The notes beneath the pieces are model-generated. The model was not told where the DNA came from and ran no database searches. It was given only the letters and a program-made list of their open reading frames with translations. Positions 44,411 to 52,411 of a DNA stretch of 64,000 bases are shown one piece after another. Source of the DNA: Niabella sp. (GTDB taxonomy: Bacteria > Bacteroidota > Bacteroidia > Chitinophagales > Chitinophagaceae); NCBI GenBank assembly GCA_027493055.1, contig JAPUDO010000020.1, forward strand, positions 49,345-113,344. The letters run 5' to 3'. The position numbers and the translations under genes were made by a program. The stretch's first letter is position 1; each line of letters opens with the position of its first letter.

Positions 44411-45406
44411 TTAATGTGAATCAAATACCAGCGCCACTTTCAGCGCTTTGTCATGCCGGTCGCGCGCCAGGTAAAATCCTTCCTCCCAATTATCGAACGG
44501 AACCTCATGCGTTACCAGTTCTGACAGGTTTAAAGAAGGATCCTGCAAACATTGCAGCGCCATATCCATCCTGTCCTCATCATTACAGCAGCCTACTATT
44601 TCCTGTTCCGAAATATGCAGGTTGAACAGATCAACAGGCACCGGATCTTTTAACAAGCTAAAAACCACCATCCGGCCCCGCTTACGGAGCGATCGCATGC
44701 AGGTGGTTACCGCGTCTGCGGAGCTTACGGCCAATATGGCTACATCTACAGATTGCACCGGTAATGTACCGGCAATTTCCACTCCCGGTATCATCCCAAG
44801 CCGGAACGGTTCCCTGCCGGCAACCAAAACCTTTGCTCCTTCCCTTACTGCCAGCCGGGCGATTATATTCCCGAAAGGGCCGTCTCCTACTACTAATACT
44901 ACCCGGTTGTTTATATCTCCTGCACGCGCTATGGCCTGCAGGCAATTGGCCACCGGCTCCAGCAAAGCGCCCAATGAAAAGGACATCTCATCCGGTATCC
45001 GGCGCACCCTGTCCGCCCTATGCGTAAAGTATTCCGAAAAAGTGCCGTTCCTGTCTATTCCCAGGTGTCCCATATTCAGGCAAAGATGACCAAAGCCGCG
45101 CTCACATTCCACGCAGGTGCCACAGGAAACTACCGGATGCACTGCCACCCGCATACCAGGCAAAATATCTTTTACTGCCGATCCGCACTGCACCACAATC
45201 CCGGCGCCTTCATGACCCGGTACTTTCGGCAGTTCAATACCAAAAGGGTTCATTTTAATATCGTGCAGATCTGATGTACAAATAGTAGCTGCCCGGGTCT
45301 GAATCAGCACTTCATCCGGTTTGGGGAAAGGAACGGGAAGTTCGGTAAGCACCAGTTGATCCGGCCCCTGTAATTGTAATGCTTTCATTATTGCTGGCTG
45401 ACTCAT
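44411..45406 (-). CDS. Zinc-dependent MDR alcohol/sugar dehydrogenase
   Basis: This 331-residue medium-chain dehydrogenase has catalytic-zinc residues Cys43 (ICTSDLHD) and His65-Glu66 (GHEGAG). The structural zinc cysteines are in CGTCVECERGFGHLC (Cys95, 98, 101, 109). The NAD(P) loop is VVGDGPFG. It probably oxidises a sugar hydroxyl, giving an aldono-lactone or keto-sugar. The ATG overlaps the amidohydrolase stop by 4 nt (ATGA), so the two proteins are made together, consistent with consecutive oxidation and lactone opening. Confidence 0.9.
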   Translation of the reverse strand: MSQPAIMKALQLQGPDQLVLTELPVPFPKPDEVLIQTRAATICTSDLHDIKMNPFGIELPKVPGHEGAGIVVQCGSAVKDILPGMRVAVHPVVSCGTCVECERGFGHLCLNMGHLGIDRNGTFSEYFTHRADRVRRIPDEMSFSLGALLEPVANCLQAIARAGDINNRVVLVVGDGPFGNIIARLAVREGAKVLVAGREPFRLGMIPGVEIAGTLPVQSVDVAILAVSSADAVTTCMRSLRKRGRMVVFSLLKDPVPVDLFNLHISEQEIVGCCNDEDRMDMALQCLQDPSLNLSELVTHEVPFDNWEEGFYLARDRHDKALKVALVFDSH

Positions 45407-46272
45407 TGCTTTATTGATAATACGGGGTTGGGCAAGCCCAACAGTTCTAATGAATTCCGGTGAATAATACTTTCAATAACCTCTCCGGGTACGGCAGGCA
45501 GGCCGCTTTTACCAAGTATCTCATTGATCCCACGTACTCCTTTCAGGGAATCCTGCGTGGTGGTAAACGGGAAGTCAGACCCGAAAAGCACTTTTTCTGT
45601 TGCCCGGTATTCTACCAGCAAACGCATGGAATTATAGAATTGCCAGGGACGATAATATAATGCAGAGATATCTGCATAAACATTCGCGTGGCGCCGGATA
45701 ACAGCAATGGTTTCCCCTTCCCACGGGTGGCCCAAATGGGCCAGTACCATGCGCAAATCCGGAAAATCAACCGCGATTGCATCAAAATGAACGGGACGCG
45801 AATAATCTAACAGCGTACCGCCAACAAAGGAAGTACCTGCATGGAAAAGTACGGGCAGGCCATGTTTGGTGCAGTACCTGTAAATCTCGTAATATCGTGG
45901 ATCCGCAGGATGTATATTTTGATAAAGCGGGGCCAGTTTTACACCAACAGCGCCTAACTGCTGATGGCATTTTTCCAGCTCTTCCATAAAATCCGGCTTT
46001 AAAGGATCTATGGAAGCGAAAAATAGTAAACGGTTTGCCGCACAGGATACATGCGCTGCCACAGCCTCATTAGGAATGTTCCAGCCGGTGGCGGATGCCT
46101 GTAACCCAAATACCACTGCTACATCAGCATCCTTCGTAGCATCCAAATGTCGGGCATTTACATCTCCCCAAACAGAAGGGTCAATACCACAACGTTGCAT
46201 ATCTGCCCGGAGCTGTGGCCCAAAATCAGATACCGGATTAAAAACATGGGTGTGAATATCTACAATCATCAT
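45403..46272 (-). CDS. Amidohydrolase-family TIM-barrel protein, possible lactonase
   Basis: This 289-residue amidohydrolase-2-like protein has the metal motif VDIHTHVF (HxH). It also has GVKLAPLYQ, LPVLFHAGTS, VLAHLGHPW and the catalytic Asp of LFGSDFPF. The same fold serves decarboxylases and sugar lactonases. Next to a dehydrogenase and an acid-sugar dehydratase, opening of the lactone is the simplest role. It is the first gene of the catabolic operon, with the shared 42-bp element 120 bp upstream. MIV at the second Met is an equally good start. Confidence 0.85.
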   Translation of the reverse strand: MMIVDIHTHVFNPVSDFGPQLRADMQRCGIDPSVWGDVNARHLDATKDADVAVVFGLQASATGWNIPNEAVAAHVSCAANRLLFFASIDPLKPDFMEELEKCHQQLGAVGVKLAPLYQNIHPADPRYYEIYRYCTKHGLPVLFHAGTSFVGGTLLDYSRPVHFDAIAVDFPDLRMVLAHLGHPWEGETIAVIRRHANVYADISALYYRPWQFYNSMRLLVEYRATEKVLFGSDFPFTTTQDSLKGVRGINEILGKSGLPAVPGEVIESIIHRNSLELLGLPNPVLSIKQ

Positions 46273-46364
46273 GTAAGTTTAAAACAATAAGCCCAAGTTT
46301 CAGCTTAATCAACATGCCTTACCTCTTTTACTGCTGACATTCTAAAACATAAAGAATGACATTG

Positions 46365-46433
46365 TAAATGTACAGTACAAAGTTTCTGTTTTTTTACCCT
46401 ATGCGGATAAATACATACCCTATTTTGTCTTTT
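46365..46433 (-). promoter_or_regulatory. Regulatory element B plus -7-like box of the catabolic operon
   Basis: The core at 46392-46433 is the second copy of the 42-bp element (35 of 42 identical to 38230-38271, no gaps). On the minus strand TACATTTA (46372-46365, one mismatch to TAnnTTTG) lies 19 nt below the core, against 18 nt in the other copy. The core ends 119 bp from the first start codon, against 133 bp in the other. The conserved layout in two places argues for a real activator-dependent promoter. Confidence 0.62.
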
Positions 46434-46752
46434 CGTCTCCTATAATTTTATCATACTTAGTATTGAACCTATAAAGTAATAAAGGAGCAGTATACTTTTC
46501 AACAGATAGACCGTCTTTTATTTAGAAAAAGATATAAGAGGGAGCCGATTTTGCTATGTGATGGTGAAGAAAATAAAAATTCCTGTTTACACAGATGAAG
46601 AGGTGAGAAGGTATAACCTTAACACCAAAAGAAACAGCTATCCCTAAAATAGAGTGAAGTGAAGAATCAAAATCCTTCAAAAAGAAAATAAAAAATGCTG
46701 CTCAGGGCAAATTCACTATACTCCTTCGAAATTATTGTTTACCCGAAAATCA
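46434..46752. other. Non-coding spacer
   Basis: About 320 bp separate the catabolic promoter from the DUF6814-like gene. A 28-codon plus frame (46563-46649) is too short to support. No hairpin terminator, repeat or RNA gene is seen. Confidence 0.4.
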
Positions 46753-47004
46753 TTATGACCTCAAGTCTTCTGAAGTATGCGGCAGTTTTTTATACTCATC
46801 TTTTAAAGCGTACCATCCAAAGATCATTAATCCAATAGCAATAGGAACAAAAATGGCTATAATAATGATCCATATAACAGGGTTGTTAATGTCTTTAGTT
46901 CCGGAAGGATCAATATTCTGTACCGCTCCGGCTGTTAAAAAATAAATAACTGCAGGGCCAAGTAAAAGCCATACTATTCCCAGCATTTTTTTTATGAGGT
47001 TCAT
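46753..47004 (-). CDS. Small two-span membrane protein next to MFS transporter (DUF6814-like)
   Basis: This 83-residue protein has two hydrophobic helices (about 8-26 and 42-66) and a charged C-terminus (KDEYKKLPHTSEDLRS). It resembles a small family (I believe DUF6814) found beside sugar/metabolite MFS genes in Bacteroidota. It starts 21 bp after the transporter's stop codon, so it may be an accessory subunit. Family name from memory; function unknown. Confidence 0.72.
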   Translation of the reverse strand: MNLIKKMLGIVWLLLGPAVIYFLTAGAVQNIDPSGTKDINNPVIWIIIIAIFVPIAIGLMIFGWYALKDEYKKLPHTSEDLRS

Positions 47005-47025
47005 ATATCTTTTTTAATTATTGAA

Positions 47026-48558
47026 TTAATCGTTCACGTTTTCATCAATTTTGTTATCAAGATACACTGCTCCTATTACAAAACAAAGCGCTGCCACAGC
47101 AATCGGGTACCAAAGTCCTACCAACGGATCACTTATAAAAGTAGTTTGTAACAGCACCCCGATAAAAGGCACCAAACCTCCGAATACCCCATTGCCAATA
47201 TGATAGGGTAAAGACATTGACGTGTAGCGAATCCTTACAGGGAACAGCTCTACTAAAAATGCCGCAATAGGCCCATACACCATGGTTACATATAAAATAA
47301 GGCAAAATACAAGCGCTACAAATTTCCAGTACCTGCCAAGTGATAATACCTTATCTTTAATCACAGATTTCCCATTTATTACTTCCTGTGATGCTGTGCG
47401 GATGGTATCAACCTGTTGTTGAGTATATCCTGCACCTGAAGTAAATTTTATGGTTTGTACCGAAGTGACTAACGTATCACCAGAGCCTGGCAATACCTGC
47501 TTTACAGGGGTTTCAACCTTATCAGAGACAATTGCTTCCTGCTGCCAGGCAGATACGTCTGATTCTTCCAGGAAATAGCTGAATATGGGACGATAGGTTA
47601 TAATAGCTATCAGCATGCCAAGCAACATGATCCATTTACGCCCGATCTTATCGCTGAGCCACCCAAAAAATATAAAAAACGGCGTAGCAAAAAGTATCGC
47701 CCAAAGCATGATGGTTCTGCTTTGCTCAAAATTGAGCAGGGCTTTGGTCTCTAAAAAGCTTTGAGCATAAAACTGGCCGGTGTACCAAACCACGCCCTGT
47801 CCCATTACTGCCCCAAAAAGCGCCAGCAATACCATTTTGAAATTGGCCTTATGGCTGAAACTTTCTTTAAGCGGATTTTTAGCCGTTTTACCTTCGGATT
47901 TTAGTTTGGAAAATAATGGAGATTCTTCCATCTTCATTCTTATGTACACCGATACACCCACCAATAAGATGGAAAACCAGAAAGGATAACGCCAGCCACC
48001 CCATTCTGAGTTGAAAGCCGTTTCACTCATATTGAGCTTTACCAGCATAATAACACCTAGTGCAAGGAATAATCCCAGGGTGGCTGTGGTCTGGATCCAG
48101 CTGGTGAAATAACCGCGTCTGTGAACAGGAGCATGTTCCGCAACATAAGTGGCTGCGCCACCGTATTCACCTCCCAGGGCAAGTCCCTGCACCAACCGCA
48201 AAAAAAGTACAATCAAAGGCGCCGCCATACCTATGGTTTTGTATCCTGGTACCAAACCAATTAAAAAAGTGGAACCACCCATTAGTACAAGTGTGAGCAA
48301 AAAAGTAGACTTCCTTCCGAAAATATCTCCCAGCCTGCCAAATACCAAGGCTCCAAACGGGCGTACAATAAATCCGGCTGCAAAAATGGCCAGCGTGCTC
48401 AGCAAGGCGGCTGTAGCATTTCCTTCGGGGAAAAACTCAGTGGAAATAGTTTTGGCCAGCATCCCAAAAATGTAAAAATCGTACCACTCTATCATAGTAC
48501 CAAGAGATGAAGCGGCAATTACCCTGGTTACAATATTTCTTTCGCTTTTTTTACTCAT
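47026..48558 (-). CDS. MFS transporter of the metabolite:H+ symporter type (ProP/ShiA-like)
   Basis: This 510-residue protein opens with SSLGTMIEWYDFYIFGMLAK, and FGRLGDIFGRKSTFLLTLVL is motif A. RLVQGLALGGEYGGAATYVA is typical of MHS-family symporters of organic acids or betaines. A polar insert of about 90 residues (roughly 330-415) lies between hydrophobic segments, longer than the usual loop. No pathway genes except the catabolic operon lie nearby. It may import a carboxylate. Confidence 0.9.
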   Translation of the reverse strand: MSKKSERNIVTRVIAASSLGTMIEWYDFYIFGMLAKTISTEFFPEGNATAALLSTLAIFAAGFIVRPFGALVFGRLGDIFGRKSTFLLTLVLMGGSTFLIGLVPGYKTIGMAAPLIVLFLRLVQGLALGGEYGGAATYVAEHAPVHRRGYFTSWIQTTATLGLFLALGVIMLVKLNMSETAFNSEWGGWRYPFWFSILLVGVSVYIRMKMEESPLFSKLKSEGKTAKNPLKESFSHKANFKMVLLALFGAVMGQGVVWYTGQFYAQSFLETKALLNFEQSRTIMLWAILFATPFFIFFGWLSDKIGRKWIMLLGMLIAIITYRPIFSYFLEESDVSAWQQEAIVSDKVETPVKQVLPGSGDTLVTSVQTIKFTSGAGYTQQQVDTIRTASQEVINGKSVIKDKVLSLGRYWKFVALVFCLILYVTMVYGPIAAFLVELFPVRIRYTSMSLPYHIGNGVFGGLVPFIGVLLQTTFISDPLVGLWYPIAVAALCFVIGAVYLDNKIDENVND

Positions 48559-48679
48559 ACAATCGTTATGTATATTTTTATGGCATCAATGACTGCTGTG
48601 CTTCCGGGCCAGCGCCGATTAACGGCGCAAAACACCAGCATAAATTCAGCCTATAAATATAGGGGAACTTTGCTTAGTT

Positions 48680-49330
48680 TCATACTATCAGCCCATCTTT
48701 CATTTGTAATACCCTGTCACTAAGCTGCGCAAGATCATCATTATGGGTAACGATCAGGAACGTTTGCGCCAACCTGGTTCTTAAATCAAAAATCAGGTCA
48801 TGCAGCTCACGGGCATTTGCCGTATCAAGGTTTCCGGTGGGCTCATCGGCAAATACAACAGAGGGCTGATTGATAAGCGCCCTGGCTACTGCCACACGCT
48901 GCTGTTCTCCGCCACTCAATTCATTAGGTTTATTTCCCAGCCTGTGCGAAACACCCAATACCTGCAATAAATCTTTTGCAGCATTTTCTACCTCTTTCTT
49001 TTTTCTTCCGGCAATCCAGCCAGGAATACACACATTTTCCAAGGCCGAAAATTCGGGCAATAAATGATGGAACTGGAAAACAAAACCAATATTCCGGTTA
49101 CGGAATACCGCCAGCTTTTTGGACCCAAGTCCGTTTATTACGGTATCGTTCATCACAATTTCACCCCTGTCTGCCTTGTCCAGCGTGCCTAAAATATGCA
49201 ATAAAGTGCTTTTACCACTGCCTGATGGCCCTACAATTGATACCACTTCTCCCTTTTTGATCTCAATATCAACCCCTTTCAGCACCTGTATATTTCCGTA
49301 GGATTTATGGATGTTTTTTCCGTATATCAT
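48680..49330 (-). CDS. lolD: ABC transporter ATP-binding protein, LolD-like
   Basis: This 216-residue ATPase has Walker A GPSGSGKST (34-42), the Q-loop FQFHHLLPEF, signature LSGGEQQR and Walker B VVFADEPTGNLD, with the H-loop His in VTHNDDL. The MacB/LolD group (FHHLLPEFSALENV) supplies energy for lipoprotein release from the inner membrane. The permease (LolC/E) is not adjacent, so the LolD name rests on sequence type only. Confidence 0.85.
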   Translation of the reverse strand: MIYGKNIHKSYGNIQVLKGVDIEIKKGEVVSIVGPSGSGKSTLLHILGTLDKADRGEIVMNDTVINGLGSKKLAVFRNRNIGFVFQFHHLLPEFSALENVCIPGWIAGRKKKEVENAAKDLLQVLGVSHRLGNKPNELSGGEQQRVAVARALINQPSVVFADEPTGNLDTANARELHDLIFDLRTRLAQTFLIVTHNDDLAQLSDRVLQMKDGLIV

Positions 49331-49428
49331 TTATATGGTTGTAAGATCAAAAAATATGAATTTTCAAATGTAAAAGTTTGCTTTTTAAATAATATCAAAA
49401 ATGTTTAAAAAAGGTTCAAAAAAAGCAA

Positions 49429-49459
49429 TTTGGTAAATTCCACAATACAATTACTTTTG
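49429..49459 (+). promoter_or_regulatory. Strong Bacteroidota-type promoter for the DUF2795 gene
   Basis: TTTG (49429-49432), a 19-nt spacer and TACTTTTG (49452-49459) match both consensus boxes. The expected start near 49464 leaves a leader of about 60 nt with a 6-bp hairpin, TGCAAC/GTTGCA (49480-49496). Confidence 0.75.
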
Positions 49460-49527
49460 CACAAATTTTTTTGGATAGCTGCAACCCTTTGTTGCACATT
49501 AACGTTAATATAGAAAACCGATATACT

Positions 49528-49749
49528 ATGTTTTGGACACTTGAATTGGCCTCTTATCTTGAAGATGCGCCCTGGCCGGCAACAAAAGACGAACTGATTG
49601 ACTACGCTATACGCAGTGGTGCGCCATTGGAAGTAGTGGAGAACCTTCAGGAACTGGAGGATGAGGGTGATGTTTACGAAACGATTGAAGATATCTGGCC
49701 TGATTATCCTACCCAGGAAGATTTTCTTTTCAATGAAGATGAATATTAA
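49528..49749 (+). CDS. DUF2795 domain-containing small acidic protein
   Basis: I take ATG 49528, giving a 73-residue protein (MFWTLELASYLEDAPWPATK, later APLEVVENLQELEDEGDVYE). The open frame starts 57 bp earlier, but those residues fall in the leader. The LASYLEDAPWPATKDELIDYA pattern is the DUF2795 domain. It is very acidic, with no signal peptide; function unknown. A strong promoter precedes it and a terminator follows, so it is a single well-expressed gene. Confidence 0.85.
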   Translation: MFWTLELASYLEDAPWPATKDELIDYAIRSGAPLEVVENLQELEDEGDVYETIEDIWPDYPTQEDFLFNEDEY

Positions 49750-49772
49750 ACTGTAATAAAATATTTAGTGAA

Positions 49773-49800
49773 GCCACTTTGCAAAAAAGTGGCTTTTTTT
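49773..49800 (+). terminator. Rho-independent terminator after the DUF2795 gene
   Basis: GCCACTTT (49773-49780) pairs with AAAGTGGC (49786-49793) around a 5-nt loop, followed by seven T residues. It ends just before the convergent serine hydrolase stop codon. Confidence 0.9.
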
Positions 49801-49801
49801 G

Positions 49802-51004
49802 TTAATCAATCATTTCGGCCAGGTTTTCAATAAATCTCTGCGCATAAGATCCGGAACGCTTCCAGCCATGACCCATACGTACAATAATCAGGTTCTTTTG
49901 GGGATGTATATATACGAACTGACCTAACATGCCCTGGGCAAAAACAGCAGGCAAATTGTTATAGGCACTATAAAAAGTATTCCCATTTCTGCTGCCCTTA
50001 CCAATGTACCAATTGCTGTTTTGTGATGCCGCAAAATCTGCGGCCTGTACGGAATCATTAAACCTTCTTATCACCCTGCTACTCCACCAATGATTTTTAT
50101 ATCCCTGGTAAGCCAGCATTGTATCGGGGTTTAAAATTGTGCTCACCCACTTTTCTGATAATACCTGATTACCGTTCCAGTTCCCCTTGTTCAAATATAA
50201 ACGGCCCAGCCTGGCAAAATCCCTGAGCGTGGCATTCAGGCAACAGAAGGCCCTGGCAACACCTTTTGCATCAGTTTGCCAGGTAGCATCACTTTCCATT
50301 CCCAGCGGATCCCACAGTTTTTCCTGCAAATAAACGGGCAACGGCTTTTTAGTTGCAGCCTCAATAACGGCGCCCAATATCTGTGTGTTTATACTTTTAT
50401 ATTCAAAGTTTTTGGAGCCCGGCCCTATTTTCGTCTTTTTGAGACGGGCTTTCATATTTCTTGTAAAGCCAAACTTTATTACATCGCTAAACGGGCTGTT
50501 ATAGGTTTCATCACTTTTAACACCAGTACGCATATCCAGCACCTGCTGTACCGTTATATGATTCCAAGCCTTATCGCTTTTTGAAAGCCAGGGCAAATAC
50601 CGGGTTACCGGATCATCAAAAGAGCTGATGTACCCTTCCTGTAGGGCAATCTGAGCCAAAGTGCCCACAAAAGATTTTGCTACGGAAAAGGAAGGAAAAA
50701 CATTTTCAGCATTTAACCCGTTAAAATATCTTTCATATAGAATACTGTCATTTTTTACTATAAGAAATCCATAAGTACCGCTGTTTTTCAGACTTGTATC
50801 TAAATAAGCATCCAAAACGGCATTTGTGCTATGGGCATAAAGGAACCTAAAGGGAGCATTGCTTTTCCGGACCTGCTGTACCCTGAATTTATCTAAATCC
50901 TTTAATTCAAACCGCCGGAATTTATATGCCCGTACTGCATAACAGGAAGAGAATAATACAGCAACCACCAATAAGTAAATGATCCTTAAGTTTTTCACAG
51001 GCAT
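49802..51004 (-). CDS. Serine hydrolase lipoprotein (class C beta-lactamase fold)
   Basis: From ATG 51004 the 400-residue protein has a lipobox (VAVLFSSC, Cys21). The catalytic SVAK (Ser107-Lys110) and Tyr of FEYKSINTQ follow, with later MGHGWKRSG as the third box. The fold covers beta-lactamases, peptidases and esterases; the role here is unknown. An earlier start would overlap the rhaM-like gene; the chosen start is 11 bp after its stop. Confidence 0.87.
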   Translation of the reverse strand: MPVKNLRIIYLLVVAVLFSSCYAVRAYKFRRFELKDLDKFRVQQVRKSNAPFRFLYAHSTNAVLDAYLDTSLKNSGTYGFLIVKNDSILYERYFNGLNAENVFPSFSVAKSFVGTLAQIALQEGYISSFDDPVTRYLPWLSKSDKAWNHITVQQVLDMRTGVKSDETYNSPFSDVIKFGFTRNMKARLKKTKIGPGSKNFEYKSINTQILGAVIEAATKKPLPVYLQEKLWDPLGMESDATWQTDAKGVARAFCCLNATLRDFARLGRLYLNKGNWNGNQVLSEKWVSTILNPDTMLAYQGYKNHWWSSRVIRRFNDSVQAADFAASQNSNWYIGKGSRNGNTFYSAYNNLPAVFAQGMLGQFVYIHPQKNLIIVRMGHGWKRSGSYAQRFIENLAEMID

Positions 51005-51015
51005 CAGGAACAGTA

Positions 51016-51345
51016 TTATAACCGGAATATATTTTTCATCAATACCCACTTCTCCCCGGGTTTAGTAAAAGGCAAAGCCTGCTGATACTTCCACATCAGT
51101 GCTTCCCACTCCTGTACCTTAGGATTAGCCTGGTCTGCAATAGCTTTCTTTTCAAAAGAAAAAGCATCCCCTACCTCCATTATCATAAATAACCTGTTCT
51201 CTACCCGGTATATTTCCATATTCTCAATGCCTGCATCGCGGATGCTTTGCTCTATCTCGGGCCATATTTTCTGATGGTATTGTTCATACTCTGCAATTAA
51301 TGCAGGGTCATTTTTTAAATCTACGGTCAGACAATATTTTTTCAT
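51016..51345 (-). CDS. rhaM: L-rhamnose mutarotase family protein
   Basis: This 109-residue alpha/beta-barrel protein starts KKYCLTVDLKNDPALIAEYE. It has YHQKIWPEIEQSIRDAGIEN with the His of the family site and ends WVLMKNIFRL. RhaM interconverts alpha and beta anomers of L-rhamnose; relatives act on fucose. It lies 46 bp after rnhA, not in the PUL, but would fit the rhamnose released by the two GH78-type enzymes. The symbol is used for the family. Confidence 0.88.
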   Translation of the reverse strand: MKKYCLTVDLKNDPALIAEYEQYHQKIWPEIEQSIRDAGIENMEIYRVENRLFMIMEVGDAFSFEKKAIADQANPKVQEWEALMWKYQQALPFTKPGEKWVLMKNIFRL

Positions 51346-51391
51346 CCGTATATATTTTGTTGTTTAGTGGCATTAAGCTATCTGGCAAGGG

Positions 51392-51859
51392 TTACCGCAC
51401 TTCCTGCTCAAATCCTGTATCTGTTTTCAGGTCTTTCCCATCAGCAGCGGCCGTTGCCAGCTGATCACACCGGTTATTATAGGGGTTGTCAGCATGGCCC
51501 CGCACCCATCTAAGGGTTATGTTAAGTTTTTTTGCAAGATTATAATACTGCATCCACAGATCTTTATTTTTTTTCCCGCCCTTAAAATCTGTCCTTACCC
51601 AATTGTTAAGCCATCCTTTTGTAACCGCATTTACTACATACTGGCTGTCAGAATAAATTACAACAGGCAAAGTGTTTGTTTTCAGGGCTTTCAGGCTTTC
51701 TATAACAGCCATGAGCTCCATCCGGTTATTTGTGGTTCTTTTAAATCCCCCCGACAATTCTTTAGCGTGACCTTTGTACATTAAGATGACACCATACCCT
51801 CCCGGCCCCGGATTACCACGCGATGCCCCATCCGTATAAATAATGATTTCTTTTTCCAA
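51392..51859 (-). CDS. rnhA: Ribonuclease HI
   Basis: This 155-residue RNase HI has YTDGASRGNPGPGGYG with Asp, RMELMAVIESL with Glu, VIYSDSQYVVNAV with Asp, and the late RGHADNPYNNRCDQLA with the His and fourth acid. It removes RNA from RNA-DNA hybrids. The start codon appears to be TTG at 51859; no in-frame ATG fits. A -7 box ends 5 bp before it, so the mRNA could be nearly leaderless. Confidence 0.95.
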   Translation of the reverse strand: MEKEIIIYTDGASRGNPGPGGYGVILMYKGHAKELSGGFKRTTNNRMELMAVIESLKALKTNTLPVVIYSDSQYVVNAVTKGWLNNWVRTDFKGGKKNKDLWMQYYNLAKKLNITLRWVRGHADNPYNNRCDQLATAAADGKDLKTDTGFEQEVR

Positions 51860-51864
51860 TCTAA

Positions 51865-51872
51865 CAAATATA
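51865..51872 (-). promoter_or_regulatory. Candidate -7 box for rnhA
   Basis: TATATTTG on the minus strand matches TAnnTTTG exactly and ends 5 bp before the TTG start codon. No -33 TTTG is seen. Confidence 0.45.
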
Positions 51873-51914
51873 AGCAGGTCAAAAATTCTTTTTATAAGAA
51901 AAAGTTAGGAGGTG

Positions 51915-51953
51915 TTTACAATACGACAAAAAACATGTACATTTGTGACAAAT
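51915..51953 (+). promoter_or_regulatory. Promoter with overlapping operator for the toxin-antitoxin operon
   Basis: TTTA (51915-51918), 19 nt and TACATTTG (51938-51945) form a -33/-7 pair with one mismatch. The perfect palindrome ATTTGTGACAAAT (51941-51953) covers the -7 box and expected start point, 8 bp before the antitoxin ATG. A half-site copy (ACAAAT) follows at 51955-51960. This is a likely autorepression site for the antitoxin. Confidence 0.65.
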
Positions 51954-51961
51954 GACAAATT

Positions 51962-52411
51962 ATGAAAAAGGCACTAAAAAAATACAATCCCAATATATCA
52001 TCAACAATAGTTTCTGAGCCGGAAGTTGTTTATCGCATTACCCCAAAAAACAGTAAAACAGAAACCCTTGTAAAAGATTTTACCTATAAAGATTTTAAAA
52101 AAATCCTGAACAAAGGAGCTTTTACTTTAGCAGAATGGGCTGATATGCTTTTCATGAGTGAGCGCACCTTACACCGCTATGCAAAAGATGACGGGGGCTT
52201 TAATGGCTTACAAATAGAACGCATATTACTGCTGGAAACATTAATTGATACAGGCAACGAAATGTTTGGCCGCGAGGGTTTTAAAATATGGTTGCAAAGC
52301 AGGCCTTTTTCCTTAGGGGGCGAAGTTGCCAAAAGCAAGCTTACTACATACCAGGGAATACAGGAGATCATAGATACTTTAGGAAGAATTCAACACGGTA
52401 TTTCTGCATAA
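51962..52411 (+). CDS. Xre/DUF2384-type antitoxin of a RES-Xre system
   Basis: This 149-residue protein has an N-terminal helical DNA-binding region (LAEWADMLFMSERTLHRYAK). The C-terminal toxin-binding DUF2384 (MbcA/ParS/Xre) domain has ERILLLETLIDTGNEMFG and FKIWLQSRPFSLGG. It should bind and neutralise the RES toxin and repress its own promoter. The stop codon overlaps the toxin start as TAATG. Confidence 0.9.
   Translation: MKKALKKYNPNISSTIVSEPEVVYRITPKNSKTETLVKDFTYKDFKKILNKGAFTLAEWADMLFMSERTLHRYAKDDGGFNGLQIERILLLETLIDTGNEMFGREGFKIWLQSRPFSLGGEVAKSKLTTYQGIQEIIDTLGRIQHGISA

Noticed and set aside
46563-46649. 28-codon plus-strand frame
   Set aside because: Too short, no ribosome site or homologue recognised.
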